From: Brachybacterium tyrofermentans
GTDB lineage: Bacteria; Actinomycetota; Actinomycetes; Actinomycetales; Dermabacteraceae
Direction of reading: 5' to 3'
Length of the DNA: 64,000 nucleotides
NCBI RefSeq assembly: GCF_014897585.1
Contig: NZ_JABUXW010000006.1
Span: 1-64,000, forward strand
The position numbers were made by a program, and so were the translations under genes. Each line of letters starts with the position of its first letter. Positions within the stretch are counted from its first letter, which is position 1. This document shows, in pieces, positions 1 through 7,902 of the stretch. The notes beneath the pieces were generated by a model. It saw only the letters and a list, made by a program, of their open reading frames with translations, was not told the DNA's origin and did no database searches.

Positions 1-2
1 GC

Positions 3-605
3 CTACCAGACCGCCGCCTGACTCCCACTGGCCTCATTCACCTTGACAAATTCCGCGTCGAGGATTTCGGGGTCGAGCGCGGCAACGACTTCCTGTGGTT
101 CTTCGACCTGCCCTGGTACCTGTGGATCCCCCTGGTGCTGATCGCGCTGCTCATGCCGGTGGTGGTCGCGCTGCTGTGGAACCGGGACCGTGAGATCGAG
201 ACGGGGAACATCCTCGCGCTGGTCGTCTCCTGGGTCGCCCTTCCGCTCGCCTACTTCGGCTGCTCGGCCGTTCTGCTCGCGCTGGTCTGGACGACCATGC
301 AGGCCGAGATGGGGATGGTGGGCGAGCTCGGCATCAGCGTGGGCCTCGCCCCGTGGACGCCCGTGGTCGCCTTCTTCATCGGACTGCTGGTCGAGGTGCT
401 CGCCCGGTTCGGCGCCCCGTTCGTGGATCGGTTCGTGCCTGGGATGCTCGTGAACTGGTTCCGCCGCTCGGCACGGACGCGCCGCGCCGACGGGACGCCC
501 AGCACGAGACGGCCTTCCCACGGGCACGCACCCACAGGACAGCCTTCCCACGGGCAGGCACCGCAGGGACAGGCGCCGGGCGCTCCGTTCTTCTCGGGGG
601 TCTGA
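3..605 (+). CDS. Membrane protein, 5' end outside the window
   Basis: The reading frame is open from the first bases, so the gene begins upstream and about 200 C-terminal residues are visible. Three hydrophobic segments can be seen: one around WYLWIPLVLIALLMPVVV, one around NILALVVSWVALPLAYF, and one around WTPVVAFFIGLLVEVL. The protein is therefore integral to the membrane. The tail after the last segment is basic and then becomes a short imperfect repeat of the type PSHGHAPTGQ/PSHGQAPQGQ, which looks like slippage-grown low complexity. I do not recognise the family. A GTG at 135 could serve as a start, but the in-frame coding-like sequence before it argues for a truncated longer gene. Confidence 0.6.
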   Translation, partial: LPDRRLTPTGLIHLDKFRVEDFGVERGNDFLWFFDLPWYLWIPLVLIALLMPVVVALLWNRDREIETGNILALVVSWVALPLAYFGCSAVLLALVWTTMQAEMGMVGELGISVGLAPWTPVVAFFIGLLVEVLARFGAPFVDRFVPGMLVNWFRRSARTRRADGTPSTRRPSHGHAPTGQPSHGQAPQGQAPGAPFFSGV

Positions 606-724
606 GCCGGACACTGAACCGGGACGCTGATCCGGGAGCCCGATCGGAGAGCAGGCGGTCTGTTGAACTCCGTCGCCCGGGGCACGGCCCTGTGATGGGA
701 TGGAGCCCTGCGCGCTCCGTCGTC

Positions 725-772
725 GGGCACCCAGTTCATCGGGCACCCAGTTCATCGGGCACCCAGTTGTTC
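725..772. repeat. Three tandem 16-bp units
   Basis: The unit GGGCACCCAGTTCATC occurs at 725-740 and 741-756, and with two changes at 757-772. Further degenerate copies of the CCCAGTTCGTCGG type continue to about 870. Sixteen is not a multiple of three, so the array is not built as a protein repeat. It lies just upstream of the Mur ligase start. Confidence 0.8.
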
Positions 773-876
773 GTCAATCGCCCCGTCGGCCGCCCTGTTC
801 GTCCGCCACTCAATCCGTCGGCCGCGCAGTCCGTCTCGTCGGCCCCCAGTTCGTCGGCACCCAGCTCGGGAGTCCC

Positions 877-2052
877 ATGATCCAGCCCGTCAACCACCCC
901 GTCGGCCGCCCGCTGATCACGGCAGTGACCGGCACGAACGGCAAGACCAGCGTCGCGACCGCGACCGTGCAGCTGCTGCGCGCGGTGGGATGGCGCACCG
1001 CCGGGTACGACTCCACCGGCATCACCGACGTCGAGGGCGCGTTGCACACGGCGCGCCCCCGCCGCTCCCCGGACTACCTCCCCGAGATGATCGATGCCCA
1101 GGCCCGGGCCGGTGCACAGGCCTTCTCGCTCGAGGCCTTCGTGGGCATCCTGGCCGACGGGCTCCTCGAGCGGGTCCCGGTCGACGTCGCCGTCTGCACG
1201 GGCCTGGAGCGCGACCATCTGGACGTCCACGGCAGCGTCGAGGCGTACTGGGGGGCGAAGCTTTCGCTCTTCGAGCAGCACCTGCGGGCCGACGGGATCG
1301 CCGTGATCGCCGCGGACTGCGCCCAGCGGGAGCTGGTCGAGGCGGCTGTGTCCCGGCGCGGGGCACGCCTGCTCGTGGTCGGTGAGGGAGGGGATCTCGC
1401 GTTCACGCCGGCGCAGGAGCTCGACGGGCGCGTCACCGGCGTCCTCACCCTCGGGGGAGACGCCTATGCGGCGACGCTGCCCACGGTGCACGCCATCGCG
1501 ATCACGAACCTGCTGCTCGCCGCAGCGGTCGTCGTCTGTGCCGGGGGAGACCCGGCCGTGGTCGCGACCGCTCTGGCTGACGTCGCCCCGCCGCCGGGCC
1601 GGCTCGAGGTGATCGCGAAGCGCCGGGGCGTCACCGCGATGGTGGACACCGCGCACAACCCCGGAGCACTGCGCACCGCCCTCCTCACGGTGCGGGAGCG
1701 CACGGAGGGCCGACTCCTGCTGGTGTTCGGTGCCGGTGGGGAGAGGGACCGGGCGAAGCGACCGGAGATGGGCGCCCTCGCCACCGACCTCGCGGATCTG
1801 GTGATCCTGACCGACGACAACCCGCGCCGTGAGCCGCCGGGGCGAATCCGCCGCGAGGTGCGTGCCGGGTGCCCCGAGTGCCTGGAGATCCCGCGCCGAC
1901 GGGACGCGATCATCGCGGCGCTCCTCATGGCCGGCCCTGGGGACACGGTGCTGGTCGCGGGCAAGGGCGACGAGACCGAGCAGCTGGTGGGCACCCGTCG
2001 CCTTCCCCACGACGACCGAGCCGTGATCCGCGAGGCGATGCAGTCTCTGTGA
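877..2052 (+). CDS. MurE-like Mur ligase lacking the N-terminal UDP-binding domain
   Basis: This 391-residue protein belongs to the ATP-dependent Mur ligase superfamily, whose members join an amino acid to a carboxyl group through an acyl-phosphate. The P-loop GTNGKTS is at residues 19-25. It is followed by the MurE-type signatures RDHLDVHG, DTAHNPGAL, GAGGERDRAKRPEMG, DDNPRREPPG and AGKGDETEQL. MurE is usually near 490 residues and starts with a domain that binds UDP-MurNAc. Here the P-loop is almost at the N-terminus, so that domain is missing and the acceptor is probably not a nucleotide precursor. I chose ATG 877 because the frame upstream only translates a 16-bp repeat array and because GGGAG precedes this ATG. 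The substrate cannot be read from the sequence. Confidence 0.85.
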   Translation: MIQPVNHPVGRPLITAVTGTNGKTSVATATVQLLRAVGWRTAGYDSTGITDVEGALHTARPRRSPDYLPEMIDAQARAGAQAFSLEAFVGILADGLLERVPVDVAVCTGLERDHLDVHGSVEAYWGAKLSLFEQHLRADGIAVIAADCAQRELVEAAVSRRGARLLVVGEGGDLAFTPAQELDGRVTGVLTLGGDAYAATLPTVHAIAITNLLLAAAVVVCAGGDPAVVATALADVAPPPGRLEVIAKRRGVTAMVDTAHNPGALRTALLTVRERTEGRLLLVFGAGGERDRAKRPEMGALATDLADLVILTDDNPRREPPGRIRREVRAGCPECLEIPRRRDAIIAALLMAGPGDTVLVAGKGDETEQLVGTRRLPHDDRAVIREAMQSL

Positions 2053-2122
2053 GGCACACCGTGCGGCAGCGGACAGCGTGGCGCGGCGCCCGTGAGATGC
2101 GGACGCCGCGCACAGGATCAGC

Positions 2123-2446
2123 TCAGATCACGCCGCTGTCCGGGTCATAGCCCCCATCCGGGTCATAGCCGCCGTCGGGGTCGTACCCACCGTCGGGGTC
2201 ATAGCCGCCGTCGGGGTCGTACCCACCGTCGGGGTCATAGCCGCCGTCGGGGTCGTAACCCCCATCCGGGTCATAGCCGCCGTCGGGGTCGTACCCACCG
2301 TCGGGGTCATAGCCGCCGTCGGGGTCGTACCCACCGTCGGGGTCATAGCCGCCGTCGGGGTCGTAACCCCCATCGGGGTCATAGCCGCTGTCCGGGTCGT
2401 AGCCCCCATCCGGGTCGTATCCGGAGTCCACGTCGTAGCCAGCCAC
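2123..2446 (-). CDS. YDPDGG hexapeptide-repeat protein
   Basis: A near-perfect ribosome binding site, AAGGAGGA, sits three bases before a GTG start at 2446. The 107-residue product is MAG, then 17 tandem hexapeptides, then VI. The first unit is YDVDSG, the third and last are YDPDSG, and nearly all others are YDPDGG. There is no signal peptide or membrane segment. The protein is very acidic, with one Tyr every six residues. The acidic spacing D-x-D-G-x-x-D resembles part of calcium-binding loops of dockerin or thrombospondin type-3 repeats, but it lacks the full DxDxDG motif, so calcium binding is only a guess. The gene is divergent from the acyltransferase at 2651. I do not recognise a family. 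Confidence 0.75.
   Translation of the reverse strand: MAGYDVDSGYDPDGGYDPDSGYDPDGGYDPDGGYDPDGGYDPDGGYDPDGGYDPDGGYDPDGGYDPDGGYDPDGGYDPDGGYDPDGGYDPDGGYDPDGGYDPDSGVI
2132..2437 (-). repeat. 18-bp tandem array with 36-bp higher-order period
   Basis: Seventeen 18-bp units make up almost the whole small gene. Adjacent units alternate synonymous codons (TAC..GGT GGG against TAT..GGC GGC), giving a 36-bp higher-order period. This shows that expansion happened recently by two-unit steps. Confidence 0.9.
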
Positions 2447-2552
2447 AGTTCCTCCTTCGCGTTGTGTGCGGTGCACCACAGAGTCAACGTGGTCGGAGCG
2501 CGCCTGGCAAGGCCCCGGACGAGATCGCACAGGGGTGTGTTCGGGCCGTCCC

Positions 2553-2596
2553 CATCACTCCGGTGTAGGGGGAGCGCTTCATCCGTTGGAGTGATG
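2553..2596. promoter_or_regulatory. Inverted repeat CATCACTCC / GGAGTGATG
   Basis: A perfect 9-bp inverted repeat, with arms at 2553-2561 and 2588-2596, lies in the intergenic region between the YDPDGG repeat gene and the acyltransferase gene. It could be an operator for a regulator not encoded nearby. Confidence 0.45.
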
Positions 2597-2623
2597 CGCG
2601 CCCCGCCATCTCGTCCCTAACGT

Positions 2624-2640
2624 CCTCGGTATCACCGAGG
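2624..2640 (+). promoter_or_regulatory. Hairpin over the acyltransferase ribosome binding site
   Basis: CCTCGGT (2624-2630) and ACCGAGG (2634-2640) can form a 7-bp stem with a 3-base loop. The right arm abuts and partly contains the purine-rich GAGGAGAG that precedes ATG 2651, so the hairpin could reduce ribosome access. Confidence 0.4.
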
Positions 2641-2650
2641 AGAGCGATCA

Positions 2651-4078
2651 ATGACCATCATCCAGGCGTCCCGCAGCCCGAGAACCGCGCCGACATCACC
2701 CACTGCCGCCACCGGGCGTGACCCGGTGATCGACCTCGTCCGCGCGCTGTGCGTCGTCGCCATCGTGCTGCTCCACGGCCTCCAGATGGGCGTCACCGTG
2801 GGGCCGCACGGCCCGGTGCTCGAGTACGCGACCGTCGGGGCGTCCTGGTACCCGCCGGTGACCTGGCTGCTGCAGGTGCTGCCGGTCTTCTTCGTCATCG
2901 GCGGCTTCTCCGGGATGCTGGCCTTCCGGCGGCTCCGCGATCGGGGCGGCACCGCGACGGACTTCGTCGTCGGCCGCGTGCACCGCCTCCTGCTGCCCGC
3001 CGTGGTCACGATCTCCGTGGTCGCCGTCGTGCTCGCCGTGCTGCAGGTCCGCGGCGTCCCGCCGGAGCTGCTCCTGGAGGCGGGGGTGCGCTACGGCCAG
3101 CCGCTGTGGTTCCTCGGCGTGTTCCTGGGCAGCCAGGCTGTCCTGCCCACGCTGCTCCGCGCCCATGAGCGGGCGCCTCTGGGCACTCTTGCCGTGCTCG
3201 GGGCAGGCGCCCTGGGCGTCGACGCCCTGCGGAGCCTGACCGGAGTGGACGCCGTCGGCTATGCGAACCTCGCCTTCGTCTGGCTCGCCCTGCAGCAGCT
3301 GGGCTTCTTCCTCGCCGAAGGACGCCTCGACGCGCTGCGCCCCGTGACCCGCGTGCGGATCGGTGCGGGAGCGGTCGCGCTCCTGGCCGGAGCGTTCGCG
3401 CTCGGGATCTTCTCGCCCGACCTCATCGCGCAGATGAACCCGCCCACCTCGGCCCTGCTCCTGGTCGGCGTCGCGCAGACGGCCGCGTTCACGCTCCTGC
3501 GGCCGACGCTCGCAGCATTGATCGCGCGCCCACGCCTCAGCGCGGTCACCGCCTTCGTCACCGCACGCACCATGACGATCTACCTGTGGAACCTGCCGGT
3601 TCTGCTGACCATGGCAGGGGTCTCGGCCTATCTCGCCGAGCACGGCGGACTGCTGCTGCCGGATCCCTCCGCAGTGCTGTGGTGGACATTGCGGCCTTCG
3701 TGGCTCGTGCTGTCCCTCGTGCTCACCGCCGCCGTGGCCTGGGCGCTCGGAGGCATGGAGCGCCGCCGGCTCCACCACCCCACGACCTCGTCGTCCCGGG
3801 CGCAGCAGGCCGTGCTGCTCGCGCTCGCCGGCGTGCTGGTCCCGCTGCTGGCGGGCACCACGGTGCTCACGGCACTGCTGGCCGCGGGGTTGTTCCTGAC
3901 AGCGCTGTCGAGGGTCCAGGCTCCGCGTGTCTCCCGGGTCCCGCTCGCTTCCAAGGCGCCACAGGCTCCCGCATCACCGCACGTCTCCGGAGCTCCGCAG
4001 GTTGCTGGGGCACCGCAGGCTTCTGGGGCTGAGCCGCACGTCGGGACCCTTCAGGTCACGGGCGCTGCCGGTCGATGA
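2651..4078 (+). CDS. Acyltransferase-3 family integral membrane protein
   Basis: This 475-residue membrane protein belongs to the acyltransferase-3 (OafA/NodX) family, which moves acyl groups from a cytoplasmic donor onto sugars or lipids at the cell surface. The family's R-X10-H motif is visible as Arg31 and His42 in the first membrane segment, after a short Pro/Thr-rich N-terminus. About ten hydrophobic segments follow to residue 430. The C-terminal 45 residues are an Ala/Pro/Ser/Gly tail with SGAPQVAGAPQASGAE-type repetition. The start has GAGGAG at good spacing. No glycan gene lies nearby to suggest the acceptor. Confidence 0.85.
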   Translation: MTIIQASRSPRTAPTSPTAATGRDPVIDLVRALCVVAIVLLHGLQMGVTVGPHGPVLEYATVGASWYPPVTWLLQVLPVFFVIGGFSGMLAFRRLRDRGGTATDFVVGRVHRLLLPAVVTISVVAVVLAVLQVRGVPPELLLEAGVRYGQPLWFLGVFLGSQAVLPTLLRAHERAPLGTLAVLGAGALGVDALRSLTGVDAVGYANLAFVWLALQQLGFFLAEGRLDALRPVTRVRIGAGAVALLAGAFALGIFSPDLIAQMNPPTSALLLVGVAQTAAFTLLRPTLAALIARPRLSAVTAFVTARTMTIYLWNLPVLLTMAGVSAYLAEHGGLLLPDPSAVLWWTLRPSWLVLSLVLTAAVAWALGGMERRRLHHPTTSSSRAQQAVLLALAGVLVPLLAGTTVLTALLAAGLFLTALSRVQAPRVSRVPLASKAPQAPASPHVSGAPQVAGAPQASGAEPHVGTLQVTGAAGR

Positions 4079-4144
4079 TCTGCGTGGACGCGACGGGGAC
4101 GGGCCTGGGCCGGACGCTCCTCGCCTGCGATCCCCCGCGCGTCG

Positions 4145-4588
4145 CTAGCTCCTCGGGGCCGACAGGATCCGCAGTGCGTGATCGCGCTCCACGCGTCGGC
4201 CGAAGGTCTGCACGTCGGCCTCGACCACCCCGCGGTGCTCCGCGACGTAGGTGCGGATCCTGGCGTCGAGAGTGCTCGCCGACGGGGCGTGCACGGCGAC
4301 CGGCGGATCCAGCACGGCGCCCACGAGCGTCGGCCCCTCGGCGTAGTACACGTACAGCGCATGCTGCACGGGCGGGCCGAAGAGATCCTCCCGGGCCGCC
4401 TCCGAGAGGTCGTCGAGGCGGGTGAACAGGGCCCCGTGGGGTGCGGAGTCGTCGGCCCGATGTCTGGCTCCGTGGCGTCCCGTGCCCGCAGGGGCCGTCA
4501 TCTCGGCGCGGGCGCGGAGCTCGAGAGCTGTCAGCGGGGCGGAGCGGTGGGTGGCGTCGTGTGCTGTCGCATCGTCCTCGTCGAGCAT
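4145..4588 (-). CDS. Conserved-looking protein of unknown function
   Basis: This 147-residue soluble protein starts at ATG 4588 behind a strong CAGGAGG. The N-terminal 50 residues are polar, His-rich and probably disordered. The rest looks folded, for example residues around LFGPPVQHALYVYYAEGPTLVGAVLDPP and the stretch around DARIRTYVAEHRGVVEADVQ. No membrane segment, P-loop or metal motif is seen. I do not recognise the family. Confidence 0.65.
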   Translation of the reverse strand: MLDEDDATAHDATHRSAPLTALELRARAEMTAPAGTGRHGARHRADDSAPHGALFTRLDDLSEAAREDLFGPPVQHALYVYYAEGPTLVGAVLDPPVAVHAPSASTLDARIRTYVAEHRGVVEADVQTFGRRVERDHALRILSAPRS

Positions 4589-4631
4589 TTATGCCTCCTG
4601 GCGGGTGCGGTGGCTCCCAGTATCCGTGTGA

Positions 4632-4658
4632 CGGCGCGGCCGGTCGAGGGCCGCGCCG
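4632..4658 (-). terminator. Hairpin downstream of unknown gene 4145-4588 and MazG-like gene
   Basis: CGGCGCGGCC (4632-4641) pairs perfectly with GGCCGCGCCG (4649-4658) around a 7-base loop. It lies 12 bases beyond the minus-strand stop at 4671. There is no U-tract, as is common in actinobacteria. Confidence 0.55.
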
Positions 4659-4670
4659 CACCGGAGGTCA

Positions 4671-5003
4671 TCAGTGCAGGCCAGCGCGCTGCAGGGTGCG
4701 GCCGAGCTTGTCTGTGAGCAGCTCGATCGAGCGCTCGTCATGGTCGCGCAGGTGCTCGAGCGCGGCGAGCGCCGTGAGGGCCACGTCCAGCAGCTCCTCC
4801 TGCACGTCCGCCTCGGTGTGGGTCACGCCCTTGCGCGGATTCTGGCCCGTGGCGCCGATCTGCGCGGCGACCACCTCGCCGGCCTCCTCGGTGATCTTCG
4901 CGAGCCGGGCCCATGTGGCGGCCTCGGGGTCCCGGCCCCGGTTGCCCTCGTCGATCCAGAGGCTGAGCGCGGCGATGCCGTGGGAGAGGTCGGTGCTGTC
5001 CAT
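4671..5003 (-). CDS. MazG-like nucleotide pyrophosphohydrolase family protein
   Basis: This 110-residue all-helical protein belongs to the MazG-like group, enzymes that hydrolyse nucleoside triphosphates to monophosphates and pyrophosphate with Mg2+. The characteristic acidic helices are visible as ITEEAGEV and EELLDVALTAL, the ExxE...ExxD metal-binding pattern. It is a single-domain form, much shorter than E. coli MazG. I chose ATG 5003 rather than the TTG at 5063 because the family-like sequence begins there and neither start has a strong ribosome site. CAGACT six bases before the ATG could be a weak -10 for a leaderless transcript. Confidence 0.8.
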   Translation of the reverse strand: MDSTDLSHGIAALSLWIDEGNRGRDPEAATWARLAKITEEAGEVVAAQIGATGQNPRKGVTHTEADVQEELLDVALTALAALEHLRDHDERSIELLTDKLGRTLQRAGLH

Positions 5004-5084
5004 CGCACGAGTCTGCCGCACCTCGTGGAGCGGCGGCCGGGCGGCGTGCCGCGCGGAGGGCAAGGCAGGTCCCGAGGGCGTCGA

Positions 5085-5546
5085 TCAGTCGAGGCAGAAC
5101 TCGTTGCCCTCCGGGTCCGCGAGGACGAGGAAGCCGATGCTCATCGGTGGTGCGGGCTCATGGCGCGCGAGCCGATGGGCACCGAGCGCGACCAGACGCT
5201 CGCAGGCAGTCTCGAGGGCCTCCATCCGTTCCTCCCCGTGCAGGTCCGAGGCGGTGCGCACGTCCAGGTGGACCCGGTTCTTGGCCGTCTTGCCCTCCGG
5301 AACCTGCTGGAAGAAGATCCGCGGCCCGGCACCGTCCGGGTCCTCGAGCGCGGAGGCGCTGTTGCGCTGTTCCTCGGGAACGCCGCTTCGCTCGAGGAAC
5401 TCGTCCCAGGCGACCAGCGGATCCATGCCGTCCTGCAGCTCGACGCCCGGGGGCGGCGGATGGACGAAGCCGAGCACGTCGCGCCAGAAGGTCGAGAGCG
5501 AGCGTGGATCGCGGGCGTCGAAGGTGATCTGGATGGTGCTGCTCAT
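5085..5546 (-). CDS. VOC/glyoxalase superfamily protein
   Basis: The 153-residue product has two beta-alpha-beta-beta-beta modules of the vicinal oxygen chelate fold. One begins at IQITFDARDPRSLSTFWRD and one at KNRVHLDVRT, and the protein ends with the typical LADPEGNEFCLD strand. This fits the Glyoxalase_6 type subgroup. His in VHLDV and Glu in NEFC could be two metal ligands, but the first-strand His of true glyoxalase I is replaced. The substrate is therefore unknown. ATG 5546 has GGAGGG at correct spacing. Confidence 0.85.
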   Translation of the reverse strand: MSSTIQITFDARDPRSLSTFWRDVLGFVHPPPPGVELQDGMDPLVAWDEFLERSGVPEEQRNSASALEDPDGAGPRIFFQQVPEGKTAKNRVHLDVRTASDLHGEERMEALETACERLVALGAHRLARHEPAPPMSIGFLVLADPEGNEFCLD

Positions 5547-5757
5547 GGGGCCCTCCGTCTGAGCGTGGTGGGAGTTCGACACGGGGTTGGAGCGGGAGCT
5601 CGTGCGCGAGCTCGGGTTGGGGCTACTGTCCATCACCGCGAGGACAGATGCTGTCCGTTGAGGGAACGAGGTCGGTCCCGTCGCGTCGGTCGGACCGGCT
5701 GCAGCGATCGCCGCGTCCGGGCACCGGGCCCGTCGGGCGGACACGGCGCCCGCGGCC

Positions 5758-5763
5758 TACCCT
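5758..5763 (+). promoter_or_regulatory. -10 element TACCCT, leaderless start at 5770
   Basis: TACCCT is followed by six bases and then ATG 5770. No Shine-Dalgarno sequence is present, so the transcript probably begins at the A of the ATG. Confidence 0.6.
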
Positions 5764-5769
5764 CATCCC

Positions 5770-7575
5770 ATGCCTTCCCTGCTGTGCCTGGACCTCGGCA
5801 CCTCTGCCGCCAAAGCCGCCCTCCTCACCCTCGACGGCACGACGAGAGCGCAGGCCAGCAGCGGGTATCCCACGGTCGTCACGGCCGACGGCGGCGCCGA
5901 GCAGGACCTGGCCGACTGGCTCCGTGCCGCCCGGGACGCGATCGCGCAGCTGCTGCACGGAACGGACGAGAAGCCCGTCGCCCTCAGCATCACCGGGCAG
6001 ATGCAGGACCTCGTGCTCCTGACCGAAGGGGACCCCGCTCCCGCGATCCTCTACAGCGACACCCGCGCCGTCGCCGAGGCCGCAGAGATCGGGACGATCC
6101 TGCGACGCGAGGGCAGGGACTCAGCAGGCGCGGACTGGGACCAGATCACCGGCAACGAGCAGGACGCGACCAGCTGCGCCGCGATGTTCCGCCGTCTCTC
6201 GCGCACCTCGCCGGAGGTCGTCGGCCGCGCCCGGGGCGTCGTCTTCGGCCCGGCGGGTTTCCTCGTGCACGCCCTGGGCCTCGGGGCCTGGTGCGATGCG
6301 ACCACCGCCTCCGCGACCGGGCTGCTCGACGCCCGGACCCGCCGCTGGAGCGAGCCGGTCGCACGCGCCGCCGGGCTGAGCCGGGCGATGCTGCCGGAGC
6401 TGACCAGGGCGACCGGCCAGATCGTCGGCCGTACCGACGAGACCTCTGCTGAGCTGTTGGGCCTGCCCGTCAGGATGCCGGTGATCCTCGCACCGGGGGA
6501 TGCCGGCGCGACCACGCTGGGGATCGTCGGCCTCGACGCGGGCGACGAGTACGCCTATCTCGGCACCAGCGGATGGCTGGCAGCCGTGGTCCCGGAGGCT
6601 CGGAGAGCCGGGGACGGTGCAGGTCGCGAAGGGCTGGGCGACGAGGCGTTCGTCGGCGGTCCGGAGAGTTCGCCGCGCACCGACAGTCCCGTGAGCTCGC
6701 CGCGCACCAACGGTCCCGTGAGCGCGCCGCGCACCGACGAACTCGCCCCCGGCGTCTCGCACCACCTGGCCATCGGAGGGCGAGACGACTCTGTCGCCTC
6801 GCCCTCCGTGTCCTCGTTCCCCTCCACCTCGTCCTCCTCCCCGTCGCCCTGCTCGCCTCCGTCACCCTCCGCGTCTCCGCGCACCCTGAGGATCTCGGCC
6901 CTGCGTGCCGCCGGCGTGGCGGCGGAGTGGGCACGGGGAGCACTGCTGTCCGGGATCACGCCCGAAGAGGCCGATGAGCTGCTCGAACACCGCGAGGGGG
7001 AGCACGGTCGCGGACCCACGGGACTGCTCGCACTGCCGTCGATCCATGGGGAGCGCTACCCGGTGCGCGAGCCGGATCTGCGCGCGGCGATCATCGGCAT
7101 GGGTCCGAGCACCGGCGCGATCGACATGTACGCGGCCGTGCTCGAGGGCGTTGCGCACGCACTCGCCCATGCCGCCGTCGAGAGCGCGGCCGCTGCGAGC
7201 GGCTCCGCGGTGGATGCTGGCCCAGCATCCCCGGCATCCCCCGCCTCGCCTCTTTCACCTGCTGTGTCATCGTCCGCCTCGAGGCCGCTGGCCGTCGCGG
7301 GGGGAGGCGCCTCCTCCGAGCCGTGGCTGCGGATCCTGGCCGACGTCATGGGCCGCCCCATGCGCGTCGTCGAGGACGCCGACGCGGCGCTGCTGGGATG
7401 CGCCCTCGCAGCGGCCGACGCCCTGCAGCTCGAGCACACGATGCGCCCCCTCGCCGAACGGGAGGGCGGCCGCACCGTGGATCCGGACCCGTCGGCCGTA
7501 CGCCGTCACGCCCGCTTCCGCCGCGGCCACCGCGCTCTGTATCGGGCCGTCGCCGAGGTGGGCGCACTGCGCTGA
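5770..7575 (+). CDS. FGGY-family carbohydrate kinase, xylulokinase-like, with low-complexity inserts
   Basis: This is an ATP-dependent sugar kinase of the FGGY family. The N-terminal phosphate-binding loop DLGTSAAKA is at the start, GQMQDLVLL follows near residue 80, and the C-terminal ATP-binding motif AGGGASSEPWLRILADVMGRP is near residue 510. GQMQD resembles the xylulokinase GQMHG motif, so a pentulose kinase is the closest guess. The protein has 601 residues against a usual 480-510. The excess lies in Ser/Pro/Arg/Thr-rich inserts at roughly residues 275-375 and 475-505, with repeats such as SSPRTDSPVSSPRTNGPVS. These fall between conserved FGGY_C elements and are probably surface loops. 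No sugar locus adjoins it. Confidence 0.88.
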   Translation: MPSLLCLDLGTSAAKAALLTLDGTTRAQASSGYPTVVTADGGAEQDLADWLRAARDAIAQLLHGTDEKPVALSITGQMQDLVLLTEGDPAPAILYSDTRAVAEAAEIGTILRREGRDSAGADWDQITGNEQDATSCAAMFRRLSRTSPEVVGRARGVVFGPAGFLVHALGLGAWCDATTASATGLLDARTRRWSEPVARAAGLSRAMLPELTRATGQIVGRTDETSAELLGLPVRMPVILAPGDAGATTLGIVGLDAGDEYAYLGTSGWLAAVVPEARRAGDGAGREGLGDEAFVGGPESSPRTDSPVSSPRTNGPVSAPRTDELAPGVSHHLAIGGRDDSVASPSVSSFPSTSSSSPSPCSPPSPSASPRTLRISALRAAGVAAEWARGALLSGITPEEADELLEHREGEHGRGPTGLLALPSIHGERYPVREPDLRAAIIGMGPSTGAIDMYAAVLEGVAHALAHAAVESAAAASGSAVDAGPASPASPASPLSPAVSSSASRPLAVAGGGASSEPWLRILADVMGRPMRVVEDADAALLGCALAAADALQLEHTMRPLAEREGGRTVDPDPSAVRRHARFRRGHRALYRAVAEVGALR

Positions 7576-7675
7576 ACCGTGCGTGCGCTGCACCGCGTGC
7601 GCCCTACCGCGTGCGCCGCACCGCGGGTGCTGATCCGTGCGTGCCGAACCATGCGTGCCGAACCGCGCGTCCAAC
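7576..7675. repeat. Degenerate short repeat downstream of the FGGY kinase
   Basis: The stretch carries many variants of ACCGCGTGCGCC and GTGCGTGCCGAACC in loose tandem. No reading frame with a ribosome site is present. It starts directly after the kinase stop codon. Confidence 0.5.
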
Positions 7676-7902
7676 GGCCCCCACGCCACCTCCGCGGGAT
7701 TCTCTCCGGAAAGTCACTGCGAACCCTCGAGGTCAACTAATTGGGGAGGAAAGGTCTCTCCAGATGCACTGCGCAGGTGAGCGGCAGATCTCCCCGACCT
7801 GCCACGATGGTGAAAACGATGACCGGTCGGTAGTTTCCTTGAAGTTATCCACAATTCTCGAAGAGACTTTCGATTGCGGCAGGCTTCCTGGACGATGGAA
7901 CC
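7676..7902. other. Intergenic region ahead of the HNH gene
   Basis: This gap has no credible gene. It is less GC-rich than its surroundings and holds a perfect DnaA-box-like 9-mer TTATCCACA at 7846-7854. It presumably contains the promoter of the HNH gene, though no clear -10 next to ATG 7903 is visible. Confidence 0.5.

Noticed and set aside
700..876. Longer N-terminus for the Mur ligase from ATG 700
   Set aside because: The added 59 residues only translate a non-triplet tandem repeat and are not family-like. GGGAG precedes ATG 877.
2132..2437. CRISPR-like regular repetition
   Set aside because: Units of 18 bp are directly adjacent with no spacers, and they encode a regular hexapeptide, so this is a tandem coding repeat.
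2092..2568. Plus-strand open frame across the YDPDGG array (GHSRRRGRTHRR-type repeat)
   Set aside because: It is open only because 18 is a multiple of three. It has no ribosome site, whereas the minus strand has AAGGAGGA before a GTG.
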